From NCBI GenBank assembly GCA_023014365.1, contig JAEBUN010000009.1:682001-746000 (forward strand): a DNA stretch of 64,000 nucleotides. The letters run 5' to 3'. Every line of letters starts with the position of its first letter. The stretch's first letter is position 1. Source of the stretch: Lepiota brunneoincarnata (lineage: Eukaryota; Basidiomycota; Agaricomycetes; Agaricales; Agaricaceae). The notes beneath the pieces are model-generated. The model was not told the origin of the DNA and did not search any database. It was given only the letters and a program-made list of their open reading frames with translations. Below, in pieces: positions 12,036-21,784 of the stretch. The translations under genes and the position numbers were made by a program.

Positions 12036-12536
12036 TCGCTGTCTTTTACGTCGTTTAGATATTCGAATGGGACTTTTGCTTGAATTCGATACGGACTTGC
12101 GCATTTTATCCTTTTTTTTTACCATTTACCTCTCGTATAGTTCGCTCTCTCACACTGTTGAGATTAGGTTTGGCTCATATCTACGTCGTCGTATTTGATC
12201 GCACCTAATTACCTTCCACTACTGACAATGCTATAGACTATGTTTCGCCAAGACGCATGTTTGGTTGAAATATTAAACAAGTGGCATGGTTTCTGGAACA
12301 AATGCTTGAGCCAGCCCCGGTCCTGCCTGGCTCCTCCGCTCCGACAAATATTTGTGTGTTGAAAGGATCAAGCGACAGCCCTGTTATCTCAGTTCCACAC
12401 AAAGGTTCATTCGCCGAGCTTGAGACTCACCATGACGGACATTATCGCAAGGTAAAAGCTGTTATTTCTCACGTGAGTTTTCGAGGCACCAGTGGCAGGA
12501 TAATGTACTCGCGGGTAAACGGCCTGGGCTGCCCCC
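12036..12536. other. Region between UGP1 and the DUF6533 gene
   Basis: Convergent 3' flanks. The end of the minus-strand DUF6533 gene could reach into this stretch, but I cannot fix its last exon. A plus-strand frame at 12281-12628 shows no family features. Confidence 0.35.
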
Positions 12537-13628
12537 CTACTGTATCTGTTTGTCAACATAGAAGCCGCGATTGCTTAACGATCCGCAGCCAATTTGGTGG
12601 TTTGGTTTGGAGTTTGTTCGGAAAGTAGTAGTGTGCCGAGGAACATTCGTGAGGATGGTAACCAGGATTAGTTTTCGGTGTGAACAATAAGAAAACATGG
12701 AGGATCGGCGTAATAAAGCACTCACTGGCTAAGGTGAGTATCGGAACCTCTACCCCCTCCCTTGTCAGCCGATAACTAAGCGGAGTTCTTCCGGTGCTCG
12801 TAAGCGTTACCGAGAAATGTTTGACCAGCATGAAGATGAGGATTATCGATTGGAGAACCAACTCCCCTGTTCTGAGAAAGGAAAAATATTATTGTCTTCG
12901 CAGAGTCCAGCTGTCAGGACACACCCGTAAAGCTGAAGAGCGAAGATTGAAATAAGTCCATCCCGTCGGACATTCGGAGCAGCCATCTTGTACGCCAGGG
13001 TCAACATGGCCGCGACTATCAATACGCGGCCAGACAGGATCAGGACAACTACAAGTTTCATGATCCGCCTTCGGTTATAAAGATGGTATACTGCAAGCAA
13101 GTAGGTGAGCCGAATTCAAACACGCCCCTACCCATATACCAGAGCCTGCAGACGTACAGCGTTTCAAGAGGATGAGCTCGACTATGAAAATCATTGACTG
13201 CGTCGACAGGATCTTAAACACGAGCCAAATCTGACCATATGTTGGATCCGCGTCGATGATCGTCTGCGCGTATTTGGCGTTAAATCTAAGGGCGCAGGTT
13301 TTTGCTTAGTGAATTTATTTCCTTCAGCCGCGAGACGGCGCACAGATAGATCAGGTATGGACTATATCTCGATACCATGAACAAGAAGCTTGACAAGTAA
13401 AACCGCCAGGGCGCCCTGATTGAGGGGTCGGGGTCAATGAGCTGTTGCGGACCACGAGGCGCAGGACGACTCACGACCAGACGTACTCCACCTCCTCCGG
13501 GAGGTGGTACAAGTGCTCGCAGATATTGAGGGCAAGGGCGACAACTAAGAATCGACCATTTGGGAAGGTTGTCCTCTGACCAGTTGAGTTTGCAAGTACT
13601 CACAGGAAGCTCCTTGTCTAACGTCCAT
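12537..13628 (-). CDS. DUF6533-type multi-pass membrane protein, copy 1 (3' end approximate)
   Basis: The start at 13628 (MDVRQGAS) splices to VALALNICEHLYHLPEEVEY and then WAPWRFYLSSFLFMVSRY, the signature of the DUF6533 N-terminal domain that is abundant in Agaricomycetes. It goes on with QIWLVFKILSTQ, MIFIVELILLKR and the motif VYHLYNRRR. Later membrane segments include VVVLILSGRVLIVAAMLTLA and ELVLQSIILIFMLVKHF. The conserved turn GRTPLSYRLTREGVE follows. Six or seven membrane helices are expected for the family; the function is unknown. At least five short introns reconcile the frames, including a 51-nt one that joins LYG to TGELVLQ. The last exon after PILTLA is not resolved; the minus-strand frame ending near 12537 is one option. 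No break in the frame was needed, unlike copy 2. Confidence 0.65.
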
Positions 13629-14926
13629 CTTGGGGCCGAACGTCCCCGACTAGAACGAAACAGAGGAACACAAGAACTGGGGACAGTTACTGGTGGAAGA
13701 GCCAGAGGGCAAGTTCATAGATTAGTTGTACCGGAATAAGGATTGGAGAGTAGTTGTCCGAACACGGCAAGACCGATTTGAATTGGCTGGAACATCCAGG
13801 GACGCGGACCAAACCCAGGGAACAGGTAGGAAGTGATAAGCATCTTACGATGAAGTGTGTTTGATCTTGCCTACGGTTCATCTGGAAGACCGCAGGCGGG
13901 TAAAGGAAATGCAAATGTGATCCGCCCCTTGTAGTCCAAGTCGTCACAATTGGCTTTCACCACGTTGGAGGTGCTCGAGGACTTGATATCCCGAATCCAC
14001 GGACGATACTTAAGAGGGAAAGAATAACAACGTAAGCTGGTCGTGCTGTTCTCCCAGCATACCTAAGACAAGCGTGATATCAAAAGAGCATGATTAGCAA
14101 GTGTTTGGTGCTGGAGACCTCACGACCTACCGTAAGAATGAATTTGTCCGCAGTCAAACCTTCACACGGATGAGATACATCTATGCTTTCAATTCATAAT
14201 GTCAATCAGTGGCAAACGGGGGCCGCAGGACGCTTTAACTCATGCTAACCGTCCCTTCAATGTAATGCGACCTAGTAGCGCGCCAAGTCGGAGGATGTCT
14301 GGTGTTCGATCTACAATGTCGCCATCAAGCCGTTCTCGCGACTGATGCACACAACCCCTTATCTCTGACAAGCAAACGATGAGCACCGGGGATATGCAAT
14401 TTACGAAACATTGCTCCCACAGTTCCCAACCGCCAAGCAACCCGACGGCCCCTCCATACCGAAGTATACAATGATTGGGATACCTAGATGACGATCCTCT
14501 CTGGAAGACACGTTTCTCCAGAAATTGTTTTCAGAGCTGTGATTTGGTAATATGTACGGTTGCTGAGGAGTTGCTTAGGGACGAGACGTCGTTCGTATTG
14601 AGAGTTGGGATAGGCAATCGTGTCCGACACAATAAAGTAGAGGCGATAATTCAGTCACTGATACTACCTAAGAGGGCTCTGATATAAATTTCCCTTTGCA
14701 CCCAGATATCACGGACAACAAAAATTCGTCGAGAACAAATCTGTATAAGATTGGCCAATGACTACTCCGTCTCCGCATGTTCCTTAGTAGAGATACCATT
14801 CACTGGCCTATTTTAAATATCCGGCGTTTTCCCGTCGGAATTTAAAATCAATCAAACTTTATTCTTCGCCATCATCCACACAACCTTGAGTACTGCACAC
14901 GATCCCCATCCTCAAGACATTTCGAC
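13629..14926. other. Upstream of DUF6533 copy 1 and RPS8; unresolved minus-strand frames
   Basis: Short minus-strand frames at 13687-13947 and 14240-14440 and a hydrophobic stretch around 14030 (AYVVILSLLSIVRGFGI) hint at a decayed membrane-protein gene, but no complete motif is present. The last 200 bases hold the AT-rich RPS8 promoter. Confidence 0.35.
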
Positions 14927-15849
14927 ATGGGTGAGTGATCCTCGTCAAATATATGGCGATTTCGATCTACTTAACGATACTTGCAAGGTATCTCACGTTC
15001 ATCCCGGCACAAACGCTCTGCGACTGGGGCCCAGCGTGCCCACTACCGGAAGAAGAGAAAGTTCGAGCTTGGTCGCCAGGCCGCCAACACCAAACTTGGC
15101 CCTAAGCGAATTCATACAGTTCGTGTGCGTGGAGGAAATATCAAGTACCGTGCCCTCCGTCTTGACAGCGGAAACTTTGCCTGGGGTTCCGAGCAAGTCA
15201 CTCGGAAGACCAGGATCATCGGCGTGGTATGTTCTCGTTTTCCTCCACCGCTAAACCCATTAATGATAGATGTTTCGATCAGGTTTACAACGCATCCAAT
15301 AACGAACTTGTTCGCACCAACACCCTCGTCAAGAGCGCTATCATACAAGTCGATGCTACCCCTTTCCGCCAGTGGTATGAGGCTCACGTATGTGTTCCTG
15401 TTGTACTCAGTGGCTGGGAACAGCTCGTCTCAACTTTTCTTAGTATGCCCAACCCATCACCAAGAGGGGCAAGGCACAGGCTGCGGAGTCTACAGGCACA
15501 TCCGAGCCTAAAAAACTCTCCAATCATGCTCAGCGCAACGTTGATGAGAGGAAGAAAGGTCATGCATCTTAAATACAACCCCCTTACCTTTCTTGTGGTA
15601 CTGATATGGACGACAGACGCCAAAATTGATCCCCTGCTCGAAACACAGTTTGCTGCGGGTCGCCTTTATGCCGCCGTCTCTAGCCGTCCAGGCCAGTCTG
15701 GTCGTGCCGACGGTTACATTCTTGAGGGAAAAGAGCTTGAGGTGAGTTTCAAAAATGCTACCGAAGAACTTAGAAGCTCAATCGATTATCTCCTCTAGTT
15801 TTACCTGAGGAAAATACGAACCGGTAAACAGAAACACAGTCACACTTAG
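14927..15849 (+). CDS. RPS8: 40S ribosomal protein S8 (eS8)
   Basis: Six exons: 14927-14930, 14988-15226, 15283-15387, 15444-15558, 15617-15741, 15799-15849. The first exon is only ATGG, and the product begins [18 protein letters not shown]. The signature of the eS8 family, [15 protein letters not shown], is followed by [32 protein letters not shown] and [17 protein letters not shown]. The protein ends with [39 protein letters not shown] and [16 protein letters not shown]. The length of about 212 residues is normal. It binds 18S rRNA in the small subunit body. The very short first exon puts an intron within the start region, common in fungal ribosomal protein genes and often important for expression. 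The frame is fully intact. Confidence 0.96.
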
Positions 15850-16977
15850 GTACTTCACTTCCGCCCCCCGCGCCCCAGTGGTCAAAATACGATGACTCTT
15901 GTGGAGTAGTTCCGTACCATACTTCGCTCTGCCCCGTATGCCTTGTCACAATATATGCTGCAAAACGCGTCAATGATCTTCAACTTGCCCATCGTGCTGA
16001 CAATGAGCAGTTGATGGTCCTCTCCTCGATGTGTGCTCTCTATATGGGGGAGCCTCATCACAAAAAGATCCCTCCGATGCTGTTACCGAATAGTTAGCTG
16101 GCGAAAGACGAATCGATGATTGTGACCGATTTCAAAGCGAGTTCACACTACTGAGTTCAATCGAAACAGGTTGAAGACGATCTCGAAAACGATGCATACC
16201 ACCATTAGCTCCCGATGATGATAAATTTCACCGTGAAGTATACGTCACTTCGGCCAGACTCCGAGTCCGTAAGTAGCAGTGCTTACGACTTTTTCCCAGA
16301 CTCACCCGGACGTTATCTTCGTAAACAATGTCCCGAGCTGAAAGCTGATTCCCAGCCAATTTGCGTTGCTCAATTCTAGGCATGCCGGGGAGTTGCTGAT
16401 ATATCATTATATCAGCACTAGTGAGTAATCTGATCAATGATTCGTCGATGTTCGATCGACTGATTGCCTTGAAGCATTTCACGATTGAACACTCAGCGAA
16501 TGCTCATGCGCGTGTTTCGAGGATTGAACAAAGAGCTCACTGATACCCCGGCGATTTGCATCCAGGATTCCATGTCCCACTCTACGAGTTGATAAGACCC
16601 CAGACGTTTAATACGAAGTCCGGTCGTGATAAATCAATCATGTAGCCAGATAGTCATGGCACTTGTGTATTTTATTTCGCTGGTCACAATCGAGATACGG
16701 CCACGCACCCTTGAGTGATCTAGTGCATACCAAGACCTTGATATTGGCGACCCTACACATCTTATAGCGTGAAGGGCCGGCAATCCTATCCCCCGCGCCC
16801 ACTGGAGTCTGGGAGGACATTTGATTACCAAATCTGCATTGGCTGCCTCGGATCCAATAACTAGTCATCGATTTGTTCCCGGCAACCCTCTACCAAGCTA
16901 GTTGGCGTCCTTCTCTTGTGTACGACTATGCCGTGGGCAGTAGTGGGACAGATCTGAACAGGGTCACTCCATTGTTG
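15850..16977. other. Intergenic, no gene recognised
   Basis: Only short frames on either strand (for example minus 16228-16482) without known motifs. The right end abuts a long palindrome. Confidence 0.4.
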
Positions 16978-17035
16978 AAGCCACATAAAAGTAGTCAAGA
17001 GTCAACGTTGACTCCCGACTACTTTTATGTGGCTT
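16978..17035. repeat. 58 bp near-perfect palindrome
   Basis: Two 29-base arms meet at the centre between 17006 and 17007 with no spacer. The arms match at 27 of 29 positions; the only mismatches are AA at 16997-16998 on the left against CC at 17015-17016 on the right, where a match to CC would be GG. The outer arm reads AAGCCACATAAAAGTAGTC. The palindrome ends 12 bp before the start codon at 17048, so it would form a strong hairpin if included in the leader. It could instead be a tiny inverted-repeat transposon remnant. Confidence 0.9.
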
Positions 17036-17047
17036 TAGGTGCCTGAG

Positions 17048-18335
17048 ATGAACACCCATCAAGTATCTTCCTGTGAGCGTGTCGCCACCATTTGCGCCGA
17101 TAACAGATACTGACATATCATAGGTGTGGGCACTGCCCTTGCAGCATGGGAGTTCGTCATTATGTTGCCAGATGAAGTGAATCTGATATGGAGGTTTGTT
17201 TCATAGTCCGTGTGGGTGCTGTTTAACCTAGTTTCTCAAGGCGGCCTCTTAGGCTGACGGTCATCAAGCTTCTGTATATAATTTCCAGATATTTTGGCCT
17301 GGTTGCTCATCAGTAAGTATCTCCCGGACTATCCAATCAAGTGGATATCGTTGAAGCTCTGCTAGATGTAATATTATGTTTGCAAGGATGATTTCGTCCC
17401 AGCATCCTGTTCCTACGCCTATCTGCCGGTCATGATTTGCCTATCAAGTTGTTGCTACATTCATCTTGATGAACGCAATGGATGCAGTTCTAATGCTCAG
17501 ACGTGGGTGTTTTGGCTTCAATAAGCAAGTGCCTAGCTCAACTCGTTGTGAAGTATATGCATTTTACAATCGTAGCCGGTGGACAGGGATCGTTATATGC
17601 GCAACACTGATGATGAAAGGTGTTCTGTCGGTATCAACCGCAGTGGCTGGAATACAACGCCTGACCTTCGATGGGAGATGTGGGTTGCAATTGCACATGG
17701 GCAGAATCGGGACACTCTGTTTCTTGTGTGTAGGGTTCCAGGTCATTATGATTTTGTGGTGGCTAATTGGCAAATATGCAGGGTACCAGAGGCGATAATG
17801 CAAAGCATCATACTTGGTTCGACTTTTGCCAAACAAATACCCTTTATAAGAGATGCTTGGGTGTGGGCACCAGTAATAGGTTTGTTGTATCGCGATGGGG
17901 TCATGACATTTGCTGCTGTCCTGGGTTAGGTCCCTGGTGTACCAAGCTTCGCATCATGCGTGCTGACGTATCGGTTTAACATGACAGTTGGGCTCCTCGC
18001 AATATTCATGTACGGTAGGTTCGGGTCCACGAAGGACCATAAGCATTTCATCTTCCCGTGTGTATAATCTGTCCCAGTGATCTAGTCCGTGACTCACAAC
18101 TCGACCCAGAATGTTCATCACCATGTTATCTTCGTTGGTAGGCCCTGCTTTCAGCCGAGCGTGGTATGGGCTCCCCTTAATCCATGTTACTTATTAGGCA
18201 TGTCGGATGACCATCAATCTGCAGAAGCTCACCGCAGACCTCTCCCCCGATAACCAAACAGATACAGTTGGGCTTACCACCGTCCTGGAATCAACTTCGA
18301 CCCAAGAGTATGAAACCTCAAATCCGCTAACCTAG
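17048..18335 (+). pseudogene. DUF6533-type multi-pass membrane protein, copy 2, with an internal stop
   Basis: The start at 17048 (MNTHQVSS) splices to CVGTALAAWEFVIMLPDEVN and LIWRLTVIKLLYIISRYFGL, the DUF6533 signature. It continues through VVATFILMNAMDAVLMLR, LYAFYNRSRWTG, AIMQSIILGSTFAKQ, WAPVIGLLYRDGVMTFAAV and ends CRMTINLQKLTADLSPDN with TAG at 18333-18335. Introns in consistent phase explain every frame change. The exception is TGA at 17433-17435, in the block ICRS-stop-FAYQVV. At the equivalent place copy 1 has TGG (QIWLVF), so one G-to-A change accounts for it. The gene is either a recent pseudogene, an allele with a nonsense codon, or a sequence error. A 20-nt intron over the stop is implausible. 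The two copies lie either side of RPS8 and point outward. Confidence 0.6.
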
Positions 18336-19822
18336 AATAACTGAGGCTCTGGAAGTATCATGCCTGCTATTCGCCAGCTTTTTTTTTTTTTTTTTGCTAT
18401 CCATTATCGTGCCAAACTTTTCAGACTTCTTGACTGTAGCTTTTCATGCACCGTATCATGTCATACCCCTACCAAATACGTTACATGACCATTGACATCC
18501 CTCGATTTGCACCCTGCACGAAGATTAACGGTTGATAATATCCATCTCCAGAAGCACTCATCGGTTCGGACAGATCCTTCCTCGAAATTGTTTCTGACCA
18601 TCCATCATCGTTTACTCGTCGTATAGCCAGCGACATTGCTGTGAGTAACGACGGAGCACGATTAGACACGACAGGACCACAGCTTGTCGGTGCTTGACTA
18701 ACCGCGTATACGGGGTAAATGCCCATGGCCACCGCATTGCACGGAGGGAAAATGCCAACTTAAAAGATAAATATGGCCCTGTACAGTGGGGGACTGCCTT
18801 ACAACCTACGAATTCTACAGCGTTGCTACTACGCTGCTAGATGGATAGTGTCTGGGTGGGGGTGCCGGTCATTGTGCATATTCATTCAACATGCCCCAGT
18901 GTCCCTCCCGTGAAGCAGTAAGCAATATTCCTGCCCAGGAAGTTCTGTTTAAGTGCATTGGTTCTATCCGGTCACGAAAAAAGCTTCAAGCAGTGTGCCA
19001 CCATATGCACAGCCCGTGACTGGCTCACTGGGCCCTAGGTGACTTCACCAGGCTCCTGTTTTTGGCTGGATAACGCGGAATCTGCGACCCGGAAACGTTT
19101 CCAGGAACCTCGCCTCATATTCAATATGCCAACACGCCAGACGACGATTGTGGTCCTTAGAATTTCAGGTGTGATCCTGGTGTGTTAGAGCGCACTTGGA
19201 ACCGACAAGGTCTGATTGCGCCTGGTATCGGACCTCTTTCAGGTCATATCGAATATTCCTGACCAAGTCTGTGAGCTTGACCATGAATGCCGTGCTGCTT
19301 GAGCCTGAATATGTATCCATTATTGGTGATTGCATTAATCGTGACAGAATCCTAGGTCATATAGCCGTTCCGGAAAAAGTGTGTGATGGGTATCTGCGTC
19401 TGCCAGTTGCTGCGCTCCTCACGACCAAGGTGTGTAACGGTAACCGGGAGACTTCCTTCCTCCTATGTGATAACATTCTCGCAAACTCTGATCCTTAATG
19501 AGTCATCGCGCAGCGATTCTATCACTGATGCTCTGAAAGCGTGACGATTACTAACATACAGCAACCGGCACCGTCGACTTTACCCACAGTACTGGGGGTT
19601 TACCACTGTGCTGGAATCGACCTCGGACGCAACGCGGTCTGCTCCAATTCTAGTTCGAAGGAACGTGCGGTTATTCGCGACTCGTCTTGGTGTTTTTGTG
19701 ATCCATTTACACGCGGTATTTCCGAGGAATTGGACCCGCCTTGATGCCCCTGCCAATCACGGACAAACATCAAACCCAAATTTGGCGTCATTTCGAAATG
19801 AACCTCGTTCAGCAGAAACACC
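18336..19822. other. Intergenic, no gene recognised
   Basis: About 1.5 kb without a supportable gene. Contains a T17 tract near 18379 and scattered short frames (minus 18481-18732, plus 19196-19498) that match nothing I know. Confidence 0.4.
18379..18395. repeat. T17 homopolymer
   Basis: Seventeen consecutive T just downstream of DUF6533 copy 2. Confidence 0.95.
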
Positions 19823-20346
19823 ATGGTAAGAAACCTTATCTACCCTGTTCCTACCGACATCCTAACAGTATCACCCACTTCAGCTCATTTTCTCAGTGTT
19901 CAAAACCCTTACAGATCACACGGTGACAGTTGAGCTCAAAAATGATCTCTCCATCACCGGTGTGCTGAAATCGGTCGACCAGTATGTGAGCAGTACAACT
20001 CATACAATCGTTGGGTAATGAACGAATTGTTACTTCAAACAGGTTCCTTAATATTCGTTTAGATAACATTAAAGTCTCCGATGAAGCCCGGCACCCACAC
20101 ATGGCATGTATCGCAAACTCATCTCTATTGCGTATGACTTTGGCTCATGGCCGTCGTCTTGTGTAGATGGCCGTTAAGAATTGTTTCATCCGGGGATCAG
20201 TTGTCCGATATGTACAGCTTCCAGCTGAGCACGTTGATACGCAGCTGTTAGAGGATGCGACCAGAAGAGGTATTCACAGAGACTCCTCTACTACTAGTGT
20301 GCTAACGTGCGTCAATCCAGAGGCCCAAATACAGGGTAAACGATAA
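19823..20346 (+). CDS. LSM2: U6 snRNA-associated Sm-like protein LSm2
   Basis: Five exons: 19823-19825, 19884-19981, 20043-20103, 20167-20269, 20321-20346. Exon 1 is the start codon alone; the protein then reads LIFSVFKTLTDHTVTVELKN. The Sm1 motif is followed by DLSITGVLKSVDQFLNIRLD, the family-specific DEARHPHMMAVKNCFIRG (Sm2 with RG) and SVVRYVQLPAEHVDTQLLED. The length of about 96 residues is normal. LSm2 belongs to both the nuclear LSm2-8 ring on U6 snRNA and the cytoplasmic LSm1-7 decapping ring. Intron 3 (20104-20166) begins with GC rather than GT (ATG/GCATGT), the only donor that keeps the conserved MMAVKN block. Its 3' end faces WDR83 across 165 bp. Confidence 0.93.
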
Positions 20347-20511
20347 TCCAAGTACTCTGGGTTTATACTCGTGTATTCTGGATTGGGTATAAAACCGTGA
20401 ATTCGAGTCGGGTAAACCTAGGAGAGATAATCTACTTGTGCACAATAAAGCCGGCAGTGGTAGGAGAGCATTATTGGAATGCCTTGTGTCGGTCCATCCG
20501 CGCCATTGGTT

Positions 20512-21718
20512 TTATTCTTTTTGATGGCTGGAGTTTCGCCAGACCTTCGCAGTTCCATCAGCGCTAGAAGTCACCATTTCATCTGGATCAGAGGGATGGT
20601 GTTCCGTCCAAGTGATTAACTTCGAATGAGCTTTCGGTAGAGGGTTGGGGTTCAGGACTTTGGCCTGTTCAATTGAATAAGTCCTGTTATGGGTGTGCAC
20701 AAGGGATGGCTCACATCAAGGAGGTCCCACGCCCAAACCGTCCCGTTCTCATCACCGCAAACAACGGTCGCTTCTGCATGCCCGAAACATGCGCGGCAGC
20801 GGTATGAATCATTAACATGGCCGGTGAAGTCATTCAGCATTTTCCCTGTTGACATGTCTATTAAGCGAGCATGGCTATCAAGAGATGCGACGAGAAGTGT
20901 TTGACCATCCTGGGTAGGCACGACGGATGTTACAGGAGCTAGGAAACGAATGAACTAGACGGAGAGGGAGATAGACGCCAGATGAACTTACACCCAATGA
21001 AATCTGACCGTAGTTCACCCTTGCGAAGATCATAGGTACGCACTGAGCCATCGACTGACCCAGTGGTAATAGAGGTTGTGCCGACGTGCAGTGTTTGAAC
21101 TGCGTCTTTTGCTTCCTGCAAAATCTGTATTGGTGAACGATTTTGCGCGCTAACATGAACCACCAAGTTGAGCGGGAAACTTTGATAAGTGGGCAGAAGT
21201 ATTCACCGAAGGTCCCACAACCGAACAGTGGAATCATATGAACCTAACAGGACATGAGAAGTAGGAAGTGGACACACACAATGAAAGAATATACCGCTGG
21301 CCACCACGCTTGCATCTTCATTGAACTCGACGACATGGATCTTTCCCATATGACCTGAAAGGCGTCGTATCGTAGTCGCAGTTGTTACATCCCAGAGGAA
21401 GATGGATCTATCCCCTCCTGAAGACGCAAACTTGGCGTTGTCGCTGGAGCTGCGGAGAGATAATGAGCAGAACACCCGCTACGCAAGAAAATGAGCATAC
21501 ACTGTGATCGAAAGCACCTCATAGCCATGTGCAGCAAAGACTTTAATTTCGGACCCAAGACTGGCGTTCCAAAGCCGGACAGTTCTGTCCTGGCCACCGG
21601 TAAGGATGTATTTGGCTGAGCCTTTGGAATAGCGGGCGACGTTGACAGGTCCTTTGTGGGTGCTAAGGGTGACATGAACGGTGCGTGGCAGTGGGTGAGG
21701 ACCGCGTGAAGGAGCCAT
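20512..21718 (-). CDS. WDR83 (MORG1)-like WD40 scaffold protein
   Basis: Six exons: 21501-21718, 21295-21449, 21207-21243, 20992-21149, 20715-20938, 20512-20664. The product of about 310 residues is a single seven-bladed WD40 propeller: THKGPVNVARYSKGSAKY, ILTGGQDRTVRLWNASLG, FASSGGDRSIFLWDVTT, SYDSTVRLWDLR, TGSVDGSVRTYDLRKG, and the diagnostic C-terminal block PNPLPKAHSKLITWTEHHP followed by TSSADGTAKVWR. Order, size and the ITWTEHHP signature match WDR83/MORG1, which is associated with spliceosomes and, in animals, with MAPK scaffolding. Fungal function is less defined. The gene is head to head with the F-box gene. Confidence 0.88.
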
Positions 21719-21784
21719 GAGGATGGAAGGAAAGGGTGAGAAATGACATATGACGGCTTATCTCAACGTCTTTCATTGTCTTCC
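21719..21784. promoter_or_regulatory. Very short shared region between divergent WDR83 and F-box genes
   Basis: Start codons at 21718 (minus) and 21785 (plus) are separated by 66 bp, or by only 24 bp if the in-frame upstream ATG at 21743 is used. Any promoter must be bidirectional or lie inside one of the genes. Confidence 0.6.

Noticed and set aside
17427..17450. A 20-nt intron that would remove the TGA in DUF6533 copy 2
   Set aside because: Far below the shortest introns in the window and leaves the wrong phase.
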